Positions 1 through 7,612 are shown, counted from the stretch's first letter. The stretch: 9,315 bases of DNA from Actinomycetes bacterium (GCA_023436605.1 JAEZIQ010000142.1:1-9315); one strand, 5' to 3'. Program-made: numbers and translations. The notes: generated by a model not told the origin, from the letters alone.

Positions 1-3
1 GGC

Positions 4-39
4 AAGCGGCGGGGCCAATCGGCCCCGCCGCTTTCTTTT
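4..39 (+). terminator. Rho-independent terminator for a gene left of the window
   Basis: The arms at 4-16 and 21-33 form a perfect 13-bp, almost entirely G/C stem with a 4-nt loop (AATC). The T-rich tract TTCTTTT (33-39) overlaps the last stem base. The T-tract follows the hairpin on the plus strand, so it should end transcription arriving from beyond position 1. The methyltransferase gene (minus) converges on it and stops at 58. The same hairpin could slow minus-strand transcripts too, but it has no good T-tract in that direction. Confidence 0.88.
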
Positions 40-57
40 CGGCGTCGCGGTCGGCCC

Positions 58-891
58 TCAGCGTCGCCCCGTGGTGACCAGGAACTCGCTTTCGAAGCGG
101 GCGCTGCCGTCCGTCGCCTGGTTGCGCGAATTGAAAAGCTCGAGCAGCTCACCCCGGCACACTTCCCAGGTCCCTTCGGCGGTCAGCCGCTCCTTCGCCT
201 TCACCATCGGGCCGTAGGACTGCTCGAAGAACTTCATGAAAGCTTCGGACGAGGCGAAATTGAACGGGTTCACCAGCCGTTCGACGGAAAACCGGAAACC
301 GGTGCCGTCAAAGATCTCGCGGACATGCTCTTCATCGCCCCAGAGCGGCGGCGGTGAGACGAACGAAGGTGGCGAGGGCAGGTAACCGGAAAGGATGCGG
401 AAAACCTGGCCGATCAGGCCCTCCGGCGTCCAGGAGACCAGACCTATCGCTCCTTCTTGCCGGCATACGCGGGCCATCTCTGCCGCCGCGACGCGGTGGC
501 GGGGAGCGAACTGGACCCCGAAAACCGAGATCACGTGGTCGAACGACTGGTCTTCGAAGGGGAGGGCCTCGGCGTCGCCGGCGACCAGATCAATCTCGAG
601 TCCAGCCTCGAAAGCCCGGTGTTCGGCCACCTCGAGAAGGTCCGGCACCAGGTCGAGCCCGGTCACCCGGGCGCCGGTACCGGCGGCCCGGAGGGCGGCG
701 TTGCCCGAGCCGGTGGCGACATCAAGTACCCGCTGCCCCGGGCTGACGCCAAGTCGCTCGATCAGCCGGGCGGGAGGAAGTTGATCGATGTGCGCGGCGA
801 TTGCGGGGTAGTCGCCGGCCGCCCAGGTGGCCCGGTGTACCTGCTTGAGCTCATCCACTGCCGACTCAAGGGTGTTTGTACTGATGTTCAT
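58..891 (-). CDS. Class I SAM-dependent methyltransferase (UbiE/Methyltransf_11-like)
   Basis: This 277-residue protein should transfer a methyl group from S-adenosylmethionine to an unidentified, probably small-molecule, substrate in the cytoplasm. SAM-binding motif I is VLDVATGSG at residues 55-63. The acidic residue ending strand 2 is D80 (GLDL). The GDAEALPF motif at 105-112 is followed by FDHVISVFGVQFAP, the usual post-motif region of the UbiE/COQ5-like group. The C-terminal third is variable, as expected for the substrate cap. The ATG start at 889-891 is supported by AGGAG at 900-896, 4 nt upstream. The gene is divergent from the hot-dog-like gene and stands alone on its strand here. 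The substrate cannot be told: quinone and lipid biosynthesis enzymes have the same fold, but no pathway neighbour supports ubiE. Confidence 0.9.
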   Translation of the reverse strand: MNISTNTLESAVDELKQVHRATWAAGDYPAIAAHIDQLPPARLIERLGVSPGQRVLDVATGSGNAALRAAGTGARVTGLDLVPDLLEVAEHRAFEAGLEIDLVAGDAEALPFEDQSFDHVISVFGVQFAPRHRVAAAEMARVCRQEGAIGLVSWTPEGLIGQVFRILSGYLPSPPSFVSPPPLWGDEEHVREIFDGTGFRFSVERLVNPFNFASSEAFMKFFEQSYGPMVKAKERLTAEGTWEVCRGELLELFNSRNQATDGSARFESEFLVTTGRR

Positions 892-895
892 TGCT

Positions 896-900
896 CTCCT
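896..900 (-). promoter_or_regulatory. Ribosome binding site of the methyltransferase gene
   Basis: AGGAG on the minus strand lies 4 nt before the ATG at 891. It fixes the start and contrasts with the leaderless-looking genes elsewhere in the window. Confidence 0.8.
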
Positions 901-980
901 GACTTGGTTCGATCCGGGCCTTGGTGACGCCGGCTGGAAGTCAGGGTTCGGGGTGGGGGCTGTGGAGTCGTAGCAGCGGC

Positions 981-1007
981 GTTGTAGCGATCCCGCTGCC
1001 GGCGCAA
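981..1007 (-). promoter_or_regulatory. Possible promoter for the methyltransferase gene
   Basis: On the minus strand, a TTGCGC -35-like box (1007-1002) is separated by 15 bp from TACAAC (986-981). The spacing is short, but equals that of the clearer promoter at 1919-1945. It would give a 5' leader of about 80 nt. This is a weak call from motif resemblance alone. I saw no convincing promoter on the plus strand for the gene at 1101. Confidence 0.3.
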
Positions 1008-1090
1008 CGGGAGTCCAATGCTGCCCCGTTTAGATCGTCGAACCGTGGCTGACGCAATCGGCGGCGGTTCCCCTCGACACCGAGATCACT

Positions 1091-1095
1091 AGGAG
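1091..1095 (+). promoter_or_regulatory. Ribosome binding site of the hot-dog-like gene
   Basis: AGGAG sits 5 nt before the ATG at 1101, near-ideal spacing, and decides the start of that gene. Confidence 0.8.
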
Positions 1096-1100
1096 CTGAC

Positions 1101-1892
1101 ATGACACCGACGACCGATACGAACAGCAAAGCCGCCGACGATCCCGGTCTCGACCGGGTGAAGAAGATCATGGTGGGCGCCCGGAATCGCGGCCTGCCCG
1201 GACTGGCCCAGGGTGGATACACGAGCGGGCTGGTGGCCGAAGCAGTGGGAACCTCGGCTGTCGAAGTGAGCCTCCGTCGACCGGTACCGGCCGAGCGTCC
1301 GCTCGGACTCCACACCACGGGTCCGGGGCGGGTCGAACTTCGCGAAGGCCAAACCGTACTCAGCGAAGGAGTGGCGACGGATCTGGAGATTGACGTCCCC
1401 GAGGCTCCTTCGGTGGAGGAGGCACTGGCTGCCTCGGAACGATTCCCGGGCCGCGAACGCCACCCGGTTCCCGGCTGTTACGTATGCGGCACCGACGATC
1501 CCGACGGTCGAGGGCTCGGGATTCATCCCGGGCCGGTCGGAACCCGACCCCTCGTCGCGGCAATCTGGGCTCCACCCGCAGTGGGCGAGGACTCCGGACG
1601 CACACCGTTGGAGGAGATCTGGGCGGCCTTCGACTGTACCCAGCTCTGGGCGCTGATCGTCCACCAGGAAAGCCGGTCTGGGGAGCGGGCAGTTACAGCC
1701 CGGCTTGCGACCCGGGTCGATCGGCCCGTGGTTCCGAGTCTCGATCACTTGCTCTTCGGTTGGCCGATCGGCCGGCGGGGCGACGAATTCCGGGCCGGCG
1801 CGGCTTTGATTGACGGCGATGGGAACCTTTGTGCGGTAGGCGTCCAGACTGCGGTCCGGGCCAAGTGGGGGGTACCGCTGGGTTCGGTCTGA
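1101..1892 (+). CDS. Conserved hypothetical protein, probable double hot-dog (thioesterase-like) fold
   Basis: The protein has 263 residues, with no signal peptide or membrane segment. A polar N-terminal extension (about 1-30) is followed by GLPGLAQGGYTSGLVAEAVG (31-50), which resembles the helix-entry segment of hot-dog thioesterases, then alternating short strands (51-95). A second half starts after the linker with PGCYVCG (124-130, Cys126 and Cys129) and continues through GLGIHPGPVG to IWAAFDC (173-179). This CxxCG ... GL.I.PGPV ... W.A.DC layout resembles uncharacterised actinobacterial proteins related to acyl-CoA thioesterases; that is recollection of the family pattern, not a search result. 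No catalytic residue can be named with confidence, so the substrate is unknown. The ATG is backed by a good Shine-Dalgarno at 1091-1095. A large regulator follows 58 bp downstream on the same strand with its own promoter. Some N-terminal halves of this type bind acyl groups without hydrolysing them, so an enzyme is not certain. Confidence 0.8.
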   Translation: MTPTTDTNSKAADDPGLDRVKKIMVGARNRGLPGLAQGGYTSGLVAEAVGTSAVEVSLRRPVPAERPLGLHTTGPGRVELREGQTVLSEGVATDLEIDVPEAPSVEEALAASERFPGRERHPVPGCYVCGTDDPDGRGLGIHPGPVGTRPLVAAIWAPPAVGEDSGRTPLEEIWAAFDCTQLWALIVHQESRSGERAVTARLATRVDRPVVPSLDHLLFGWPIGRRGDEFRAGAALIDGDGNLCAVGVQTAVRAKWGVPLGSV

Positions 1893-1918
1893 CTCTTCCG
1901 GAATCGTGAATACGGGAA

Positions 1919-1945
1919 TTGACCGCCCAGGCGCGGGAATACAAT
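1919..1945 (+). promoter_or_regulatory. Promoter of the SARP regulator, leaderless type
   Basis: A TTGACC -35 box (1919-1924), a 15-bp spacer and a TACAAT -10 box (1940-1945) are followed by GTG at 1951. Initiation 6 to 7 nt after the -10 box would fall on or next to the GTG, giving a leaderless mRNA. The promoter overlaps the codons that a start at 1906 would use, which argues against that longer reading. Confidence 0.6.
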
Positions 1946-1950
1946 CGGCC

Positions 1951-4900
1951 GTGCCGATGTCGCAGATACCGAGAACCAGGGTTCGACTCTGTGGGAGGTT
2001 TGAGGTCACGATCGATGGCAACGAGATCGCCGACCGGGTGCCTGCCGGGCAGGCCAGAACGGTTCTCACTTACATGCTCTCGACGTCAGGCCGGGCCTGC
2101 GACCGATCGGAACTTATCGAGGCGATCTGGGGAGACCATCCACCCAAGGACCCCCAGACCTTTCTTCGTCCAGTCCTTTCCCGGCTCCGGGCCGTTCTCA
2201 AACCGGCCACGATCGAAGGTCGTGAATTACTTGAGCTGAACCTGCCGTCTCCGGCGCTGATCGACGTCGAGGAAGCGGAAGAGCACCTCCTGCGGGTCCG
2301 GGAAGCGGCCCTGGATGACGACTGGGATGCGGTCCGTGAGGAGGCCGACCGGGCCCGGCAGCTCACGGTCGGAGGATTTCTTCCCGGCCAGGAGGGCGAG
2401 TGGACCGAGCCCCGCCGCCGGCAGGTGGCCGATCTCGAGCTGGAGGCTCTCGAGTGGTCCGCCCGGGCCCGGCTTCGACTGGGTGGAGTGGGACTGCGCG
2501 AAGCGGATCCGCTCGCCCGAGAGCTAATCGAGCGATCGCCCTTTCACGAGGCGGGTTACCAGATCCTCATGGAGGCACTCGCCGCCGACGGGAACCCGGC
2601 CGAGGCACTCCTTGTGTACGAGAACCTCCGAACCCTCCTCAGGGACGAGCTCGGGACCAGCCCGCACTCCGCGATCAGGGAGCTGCACGGCCGGCTGTTG
2701 AGAGAACACTCGAGCGGGGCTTCCGATTGGTCCGGGGCCGCGACGGCCTCCTCGCCGGGTCCGGCGTTGCCCCTGGCCCTCTCGCCGCGTGAGCGGGGTG
2801 CGTTCGTCGGCCGCGAAACCGAGCTGGAACGCCTGAGCGAAGCATGGGGACGGGCCCGGAACGGGCACCGCGAACTGGTTCTCCTCTCCGGAGACCCCGG
2901 CATCGGCAAGACCCGGCTCGCGAGCGAGTATGCCCTGCTGGATCACTCGGAGGGCACGGTGCTTTACGCCTCCTGTCCGCAGGAGGCCCTACTGCCATAC
3001 CAGCCGATCGGCGAGGCCCTGCGCGACTTCTCCCTGAACAACGATCTGCGAGAGATCGTCAAACGCCTCGGACCGCGAGCTCCATATCTGGCCCAGCTCC
3101 TGCCCGAACTGACGCCGGAGGTGGCAGAAGGATTCCCGGAAGATCCCGAGACCCGTCGTTACATGATGTTCGACGCGGTCTCCGCGTTCTTTGCCGAGGC
3201 TTCGCGGGAGTCGCCGATCATGCTCGTGCTGGACGACATTCACTGGGCCGACCCGCCGACCCTGCAGTTGCTTCGTCAAGTTTTCGCTTCACCGCACAAA
3301 GCTTCGCTCTTCGTGCTCGGGACCTGTCGCCAGGGTGAGTTCGCAGGCAATGAGGTCCTGACCGAACTGGCAGGCGACCTGCGCCGCAGCCGGCAGTTCG
3401 AGCGGGTGCGGCTGAAAGGTCTGGACCCCGGGCAGGTCGGTCAGCTGATCACCTTCTACGCGGGGGCCGAGGCCCCGGTTGAGCTCCGGAGCGCGATCCA
3501 CGAGGCGACCGACGGTAACCCCTTCTTTGTTGAGGAGGTGCTGCGCAACCTGGTCGAAAATGGTGTGCTTCTCGACCAGAGCGGTCAGTGGGCTCCACGG
3601 CTGACGCGGGAAGACATCGGACTCCCGGAAGCGGTCGAGGACGTGCTTACCAGCCGGCTCGGGCGTCTCTCGCCGGACTGTCTCGCAGTCCTGAGGAGTG
3701 CGTCTGCGCTGGGCCGTGAATTTCCCCACGACCTGCTTGCACAGATGACGGGTCTCGACTCCGAGCAGTTCATCGAGGCACTCGAAGAGGCACTTGCCGC
3801 TCAACTTGTCGTCGAGGCGGCGCGGGCGGACGGCCCCCACTACGAATTCACGCACGCGCTGGTTCGGGAGACCCTCTACCGGGGCCTGACCGGAGCGCGG
3901 CGACGCCAGCTCCACGCTGATGCCGCCAGCGCGATCGAGGCAACCGGTGACGGTCTGACCGATGAGCAGGTTGCCGCCCTCGCCCTTCACCTCCGGCTGG
4001 CGGACACGGCCGGCGACCCCGAGAAGGCGGTTGAGTTCTCGCTGCGAGCCGGAAGTCGCGCCTTTGAACTACTGGCCTGGGACGAGGCGGCACTGCATTG
4101 GGACGGCGCGGTGGGAGTACTGGAACGACTCGACCGCGACCCCGCGCTACGGGCGGACCTGCTCGTGACGCTGGCCGACCTGATGGTCATAACCGGCGAC
4201 GTCGGCCGTCAGATCGACCTGCTCGAGAATGCGCTCGCGTTGAGCGACGAACTGGGCGACGGAGAGCGCTCGGCGAAGGTCCATTCGCGGCTCGGCATGG
4301 CTCACGCGCTGATGGACTCGATCTACGCCGAGTTCCTGGATATAGGACTCGCCTTCGAACATTTCGAGGCAGCCCGGGCAGCACTCGACCGGGAGCCTGC
4401 CACAGCAGGACTCGGACATCTGGAGACCAGCGTCGCGACTGCCCACACTTACGGAATCAGGATCCACGAAGGCATCGAAGCCTCCGCCCGTGCAGTTGAC
4501 ATCGGCACCCGTTTGTCGAACGATCGCGTCTGGATGGGTGCGGCCGAAGCTCACGGTTGGCATCTGATCGTTTCGGGTCGACTGGAGCGGGGATTCGGCA
4601 TCGTCCGGGAGGCTTTCGAAAAGGCCAGCGAGCAGAGACGACCCTTTCTTGCCTGGATGGCTACGAACATCCTGGGCCAGTTGACCTGGGGCCTGGGCGA
4701 CCCGGATCGGGCCCAGAAGCATTTTGAGCGGGCCCGGGATCTGCCCTTCATCGAACGTTCCGCCTACCGCCAGCAGATCGCCGACGGGATTGGCCGCTGT
4801 TACGCCTCCCGCGGCGAGTTCGAGCAGGCCGAAGTGCTGCTTTCCGACGCCAAACCGGCCTGGTTCACACACTCCCTGAAACCGCTGGTCGACCTCTGGC

Positions 4901-5511
4901 GAGGTAACTGGGACAGCGTCGAGCGCCTGGCCAGGGAGGTAGTCGAGACCAGTCGAGGTAACGGCAACCGCTGGGACGAGTGGGCCGCCGACCACCTTCT
5001 GGCCCGGGTCCATGACCTGCGCGGGGACCCGCTCTCGGCCGTGGAATGCCTTGAAAGGTCATTGGAAATCGTTGAAAGCGGGGGAGCCGGGTACTTCGAG
5101 ATGTGGGTGCGCCCCGACCTGGCCCGCTGTCTGCTCGAAGCCGGGCGGACGCAGGAGGCCCGCCTCCAGATCGAAAGCTGTCGATCGATCCTGGCGGGCG
5201 GGGAGCAATGGAGGGGACGGGGCGGACAGGTCGAGCTGGCCGAGGCGGTCGTTCTTGCCGGCGAGAACAGGCCGGAGGAAGCCGAACTGGCCTTTGCCCG
5301 GGCACTGGACACTTTCAGAAGCCTGAAGCTGCGTTGCGACGAGGCGGAGGCGCTGCTTCAGTGGGGCCGGGCTTCGAGTCGCTTTGGCGCCGGACAGTCG
5401 GCCCTCCGGCACCTGGACTCCGCAATCGAGATCTTCGAGCGTCACGGAGCCGGCGACGCGATGATCGAGCGGGCCAGAAGGATCAGGCAAGAGGCTACGA
5501 CCGTTGCCTGA
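1951..5511 (+). CDS. SARP/AfsR-type transcriptional regulator with BTAD, STAND-like ATPase and TPR regions
   Basis: This 1186-residue cytoplasmic protein should bind DNA and control transcription in an ATP-dependent way. An OmpR-type winged helix (about 9-84) is followed by a bacterial transcriptional activation domain (about 104-250) and a low-complexity Ser/Ala/Pro linker. An AAA-type ATPase opens with FVGRETELERL (285-295). Its Walker A is GDPGIGKT (314-321) and Walker B is IMLVLDDIHWAD (423-434); GNPFFVEEV (522-530) is typical of MalT/LAL-like signalling ATPases. From about 650 to the end there are degenerate helical repeats rich in Ala, Glu and Leu, consistent with tetratricopeptide repeats that sense a ligand or partner. 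All key ATPase residues are present and the frame is unbroken. GTG at 1951 is preferred because a TACAAT box lies 5 nt upstream; ATG at 1957 and GTG at 1906 are alternatives in the same frame. Such proteins often control secondary metabolism, but no biosynthetic cluster is visible, so its target is unknown. The hot-dog-like gene just upstream and terC just downstream are candidates by position only. Confidence 0.92.
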   Translation: MPMSQIPRTRVRLCGRFEVTIDGNEIADRVPAGQARTVLTYMLSTSGRACDRSELIEAIWGDHPPKDPQTFLRPVLSRLRAVLKPATIEGRELLELNLPSPALIDVEEAEEHLLRVREAALDDDWDAVREEADRARQLTVGGFLPGQEGEWTEPRRRQVADLELEALEWSARARLRLGGVGLREADPLARELIERSPFHEAGYQILMEALAADGNPAEALLVYENLRTLLRDELGTSPHSAIRELHGRLLREHSSGASDWSGAATASSPGPALPLALSPRERGAFVGRETELERLSEAWGRARNGHRELVLLSGDPGIGKTRLASEYALLDHSEGTVLYASCPQEALLPYQPIGEALRDFSLNNDLREIVKRLGPRAPYLAQLLPELTPEVAEGFPEDPETRRYMMFDAVSAFFAEASRESPIMLVLDDIHWADPPTLQLLRQVFASPHKASLFVLGTCRQGEFAGNEVLTELAGDLRRSRQFERVRLKGLDPGQVGQLITFYAGAEAPVELRSAIHEATDGNPFFVEEVLRNLVENGVLLDQSGQWAPRLTREDIGLPEAVEDVLTSRLGRLSPDCLAVLRSASALGREFPHDLLAQMTGLDSEQFIEALEEALAAQLVVEAARADGPHYEFTHALVRETLYRGLTGARRRQLHADAASAIEATGDGLTDEQVAALALHLRLADTAGDPEKAVEFSLRAGSRAFELLAWDEAALHWDGAVGVLERLDRDPALRADLLVTLADLMVITGDVGRQIDLLENALALSDELGDGERSAKVHSRLGMAHALMDSIYAEFLDIGLAFEHFEAARAALDREPATAGLGHLETSVATAHTYGIRIHEGIEASARAVDIGTRLSNDRVWMGAAEAHGWHLIVSGRLERGFGIVREAFEKASEQRRPFLAWMATNILGQLTWGLGDPDRAQKHFERARDLPFIERSAYRQQIADGIGRCYASRGEFEQAEVLLSDAKPAWFTHSLKPLVDLWRGNWDSVERLAREVVETSRGNGNRWDEWAADHLLARVHDLRGDPLSAVECLERSLEIVESGGAGYFEMWVRPDLARCLLEAGRTQEARLQIESCRSILAGGEQWRGRGGQVELAEAVVLAGENRPEEAELAFARALDTFRSLKLRCDEAEALLQWGRASSRFGAGQSALRHLDSAIEIFERHGAGDAMIERARRIRQEATTVA

Positions 5512-5513
5512 CC

Positions 5514-5547
5514 GTTACCGGCCTGGTCAGGGTCTTGGGCTGGTAAC
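5514..5547 (+). other. Hairpin just after the regulator stop codon
   Basis: The arms GTTACCGGCC (5514-5523) and GGCTGGTAAC (5538-5547) pair over 10 bp with one G-U, around a 14-nt loop. It starts 2 nt after the TGA of the regulator and lies 53 nt before terC. There is no T-tract after it, so it may be a U-less actinobacterial terminator, an mRNA 3'-end stabiliser or chance. It is followed by AGGGGAG, but this is too little to call a metal-sensing riboswitch. Confidence 0.4.
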
Positions 5548-5600
5548 AGGGGAGCCGAAGGTCGGACCGGTGGCCAGCGTCTCCTGAAAGTATCCCGGCC

Positions 5601-6602
5601 ATGCTCGACGTAACCACCACGGCCTGGCTTGTCACTTGTGGCGTGATCCTCGCTCTCTTCGTTGTCGATCTCGGTGCGGCTATGGCAAGGCCCCACGCGA
5701 TCGGTTTCCGGGAGGCGACGCTCGCCTCCGTCTTCTACGTCGCGGTGGCGGTTGCCTTCGGGATCACCTTTGGATCGATCGCCGGCTGGGAATCGGGAGG
5801 TGAGTACTTCGCCGGGTACATCCTCGAAAAGAGCCTGTCGGTCGACAACCTCTTTGTCTTCGTGGTCATCATGGGCACCTTCGCGGTGCCCAGAGAGCAT
5901 CAGCAGAAGGTGCTGATCATCGGCATCTTCGGAGCGCTCCTGCTCCGGGTCGTCTTCATACTCCTGGGGGCGACCCTGCTTGAGGCATTCTCGATCATGT
6001 TCCTGCTCTTCGGGCTGCTGCTGGTCTTCACCGCGATCCAGCTTTTCCGCCACCGCGACCAGGACCCGTCGGTCGAGGACAACGTGGTGGTCAGCGTCGC
6101 CAGGAAGCATCTGCCGGTCACCGATGAGTACGACGGCGGGCGACTGATGACCCGGATCGAGGGCAAGCGCTACCTGACGCCGCTCTTCCTGGTTCTGCTG
6201 GCGATCGGCAGCGTCGACATCCTCTTCGCGCTCGACTCGATTCCGGCGATCTTTGGCATTACCGACGAAGTATTCATCGTCTTTGCCGCCAACGCGTTCG
6301 CGCTGCTTGGGCTGAGAGCACTCTTCTTCCTGGTCACCGGCCTGCTTGACCGGCTGGTCTACCTGTCGAGCGGGCTCGCTCTGGTTCTTGCCTTCATCGG
6401 GTTGAAGCTCGGGCTTCACTGGGGCCACCTCCAGAACGATTCCGTGCCGGAGATATCGACGACGTTTTCGCTCGCCGTGATCGGGGTCGTCCTCACCATC
6501 ACCACCGTCGCCAGCCTGATCAAGTCGAAGCGAGACCCCTCGGTGAAGGCCCACGCCGGATCGCTGCGCGCGCATCCTCCCCGGGACAAGCACGACGAGT
6601 AG
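5601..6602 (+). CDS. TerC/Alx-family integral membrane protein, probable metal ion exporter
   Basis: The 333-residue protein belongs to the TerC family, whose members (TerC, Alx, MeeF/MeeY) are linked to tellurite resistance, alkaline response and Mn2+ export or metal loading of secreted proteins. Both family signatures are present: EKSLSVDNLFVF (76-87) with Asp82, and SVDILFALDSIPAIFGIT (204-221) with Asp205 and Asp212, the membrane acidic residues expected to coordinate metal. About nine hydrophobic segments can be seen, near 8-28, 42-62, 80-96, 104-123, 128-148, 194-214, 222-245, 255-273 and 288-306. A polar loop lies at about 150-190 and the tail is basic and histidine-containing. Length and topology are normal for the long-form family. 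A GAAAG sequence (5586-5590) is a weak Shine-Dalgarno 10 nt before the ATG, and TATCCC (5591-5596) could be a -10 box. It lies 89 bp after the regulator, so co-transcription is possible but unproven. I would not assign terC or alx specifically without a tree. Confidence 0.92.
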   Translation: MLDVTTTAWLVTCGVILALFVVDLGAAMARPHAIGFREATLASVFYVAVAVAFGITFGSIAGWESGGEYFAGYILEKSLSVDNLFVFVVIMGTFAVPREHQQKVLIIGIFGALLLRVVFILLGATLLEAFSIMFLLFGLLLVFTAIQLFRHRDQDPSVEDNVVVSVARKHLPVTDEYDGGRLMTRIEGKRYLTPLFLVLLAIGSVDILFALDSIPAIFGITDEVFIVFAANAFALLGLRALFFLVTGLLDRLVYLSSGLALVLAFIGLKLGLHWGHLQNDSVPEISTTFSLAVIGVVLTITTVASLIKSKRDPSVKAHAGSLRAHPPRDKHDE

Positions 6603-6694
6603 ACGCCAGTCGGCAGCTGGCTGGCACGGTCTGCCGCGCCGACCGGTGGCCGTTCGGTCCCTGAGTAGTTCCAGGTTCCCGCGGCAGGGATCCA

Positions 6695-6700
6695 TATCCT
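6695..6700 (+). promoter_or_regulatory. -10 box of ung, leaderless type
   Basis: TATCCT ends 7 nt before the GTG at 6708, so transcription would start at or beside the start codon. No Shine-Dalgarno is visible between terC and ung, and no clear -35 box is seen 16 to 18 bp upstream. Confidence 0.5.
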
Positions 6701-6707
6701 TTCGGCC

Positions 6708-7385
6708 GTGCCGTCGCGCCCTTTGAGTGAGGTAATTGATCCCGGGTGGGCCGAAGCCCTCGCTCCGGTGGCCGGGACGATTTCTGCGATGGGTGACTTT
6801 CTGCGGGCCGAGCAGGTGGCAGGGCGTGGTTATCTTCCGGCCGGAAACGACATCCTGCGGGCCTTCACGCTGCCTCTCGAGGAGGTCCGGGTGCTGATCG
6901 TGGGCCAGGACCCCTACCCGACTCCCGGTCACGCCGTCGGGCTCTGCTTCTCGGTCGGTCCGGAAGTCCGGCCCCTGCCCCCGAGCCTGGTCAACATCTT
7001 CCAGGAGTACTGCGACGACCTCGGCTTCCCGCAGCCCTCCAACGGTGACCTGACCCCATGGTTCGAACGCGGGGTCCTGCTGCTCAACCGGTCGCTCTCG
7101 GTCCAGCCGGGGCGGCCGAACGCCCATCAGGGGAAAGGCTGGGAGGAGGTGACCGAGCAGGCGATCCGGGTCCTGGCCGGGCGGGGTGGACCGATGGTGG
7201 CGATCCTCTGGGGTCGTAATGCCCGCAACCTCAAGCCGTTGCTGGGATCGGTGCCATGCATCGAATCGCCGCATCCGAGCCCGATGGCTGCCCGGCACGG
7301 CTTCTTCGGTTCCAGGCCGTTCAGCCGGGCCAACCAGCTTCTGGTCGACCAGGGCGCCGATCCGATCGACTGGCGTCTGCCGTGA
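6708..7385 (+). CDS. ung: Uracil-DNA glycosylase, family 1
   Basis: The 225-residue enzyme removes uracil from DNA (from cytosine deamination or dUMP incorporation) and starts base excision repair. The catalytic water-activating motif GQDPYP is at residues 66-71 with Asp68. The uracil-recognition asparagine is Asn127 in LLLNRSLSV. The DNA-intercalation/catalytic loop HPSPMAARHGFFG starts at His189 and continues into FSRANQLL, the expected family 1 ending. Family proteins are usually 220-230 residues, so it is complete. The loop has MAAR where many homologues have LSAH or LSAY, which keeps the fold but changes the DNA-intercalating leucine to Met193. The GTG start is supported by the TATCCT box 7 nt upstream and by the absence of a ribosome binding site. 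It is 105 bp downstream of the TerC gene and 240 bp before nucS, in the same direction. Confidence 0.95.
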   Translation: MPSRPLSEVIDPGWAEALAPVAGTISAMGDFLRAEQVAGRGYLPAGNDILRAFTLPLEEVRVLIVGQDPYPTPGHAVGLCFSVGPEVRPLPPSLVNIFQEYCDDLGFPQPSNGDLTPWFERGVLLLNRSLSVQPGRPNAHQGKGWEEVTEQAIRVLAGRGGPMVAILWGRNARNLKPLLGSVPCIESPHPSPMAARHGFFGSRPFSRANQLLVDQGADPIDWRLP

Positions 7386-7408
7386 CCGGCGCCCTAGCCA
7401 ACCGGTAG

Positions 7409-7528
7409 TCAGGCCGGGGGGATGTGGTGGTTCCCCTTGAAGATGTCGCCGGGATCGTGAATCGCTTTCACTTCCCGTAACCGTCGCCAGGTCTCCTGGG
7501 CGAAGAACGAGCTCGCCGGGCATTCCCA
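7409..7528 (-). pseudogene. C-terminal relic of a berberine-bridge-type FAD-linked oxidase
   Basis: Reading leftward on the minus strand, 39 sense codons end in TGA at 7411-7409. They encode ETWRRLREVKAIHDPGDIF followed by KGNHHIPPA. This matches the family pattern at the very C-terminus of BBE-domain FAD oxidases (RL..lK..yDP...F..N..IPP). The frame is cut by another TGA at 7531-7529, there is no start codon, and neither of the other two minus frames further upstream continues the domain. It therefore looks like the last piece of a deleted gene, left between ung and nucS. The assignment rests on a short but specific motif. If the match is chance, the stretch is simply non-coding. Confidence 0.6.
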
Positions 7529-7612
7529 TCACCGCGCCCGCGCTGTCTTTTTCGCTCCTCGCAGTGCGCCGCCGAAGCGGAGCGTGTGATCAAAGGCCTC
7601 TGACGGGCCCGC

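Noticed and set aside
901..925. GGTTCGATCC resembling a tRNA T-loop
   Set aside because: The flanking bases do not form the required 5-bp T stem, and no acceptor, D or anticodon arms are present nearby.
1906..1950. Longer N-terminus for the SARP regulator starting at GTG 1906
   Set aside because: No ribosome binding site precedes it, and the -35 and -10 boxes of the likely promoter lie inside it. The winged-helix domain begins only after 1951.
1089..2069. Open minus-strand frame of about 326 codons over the hot-dog-like gene
   Set aside because: It is antisense to a gene with a good Shine-Dalgarno and family-like motifs, and it shows no coding features itself.
5512..5600. yybP-ykoY manganese riboswitch ahead of terC
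   Set aside because: Only a GGGGAG fragment agrees. The region is too short and lacks the second conserved loop and the closing helix.
7384..7406. ACCGG/CCGGT inverted repeat after ung as a terminator
   Set aside because: There are only 5 bp with a 12-nt loop and no T-tract, too weak to support a terminator.
5442..7532. Long open frame on the minus strand (about 696 codons) across terC and ung
   Set aside because: It is antisense to two well-supported genes, its translation is low-complexity (rich in Arg, Asp, Glu, Gln, Pro) with no recognisable domain, and long antisense frames are expected in high-GC coding DNA.
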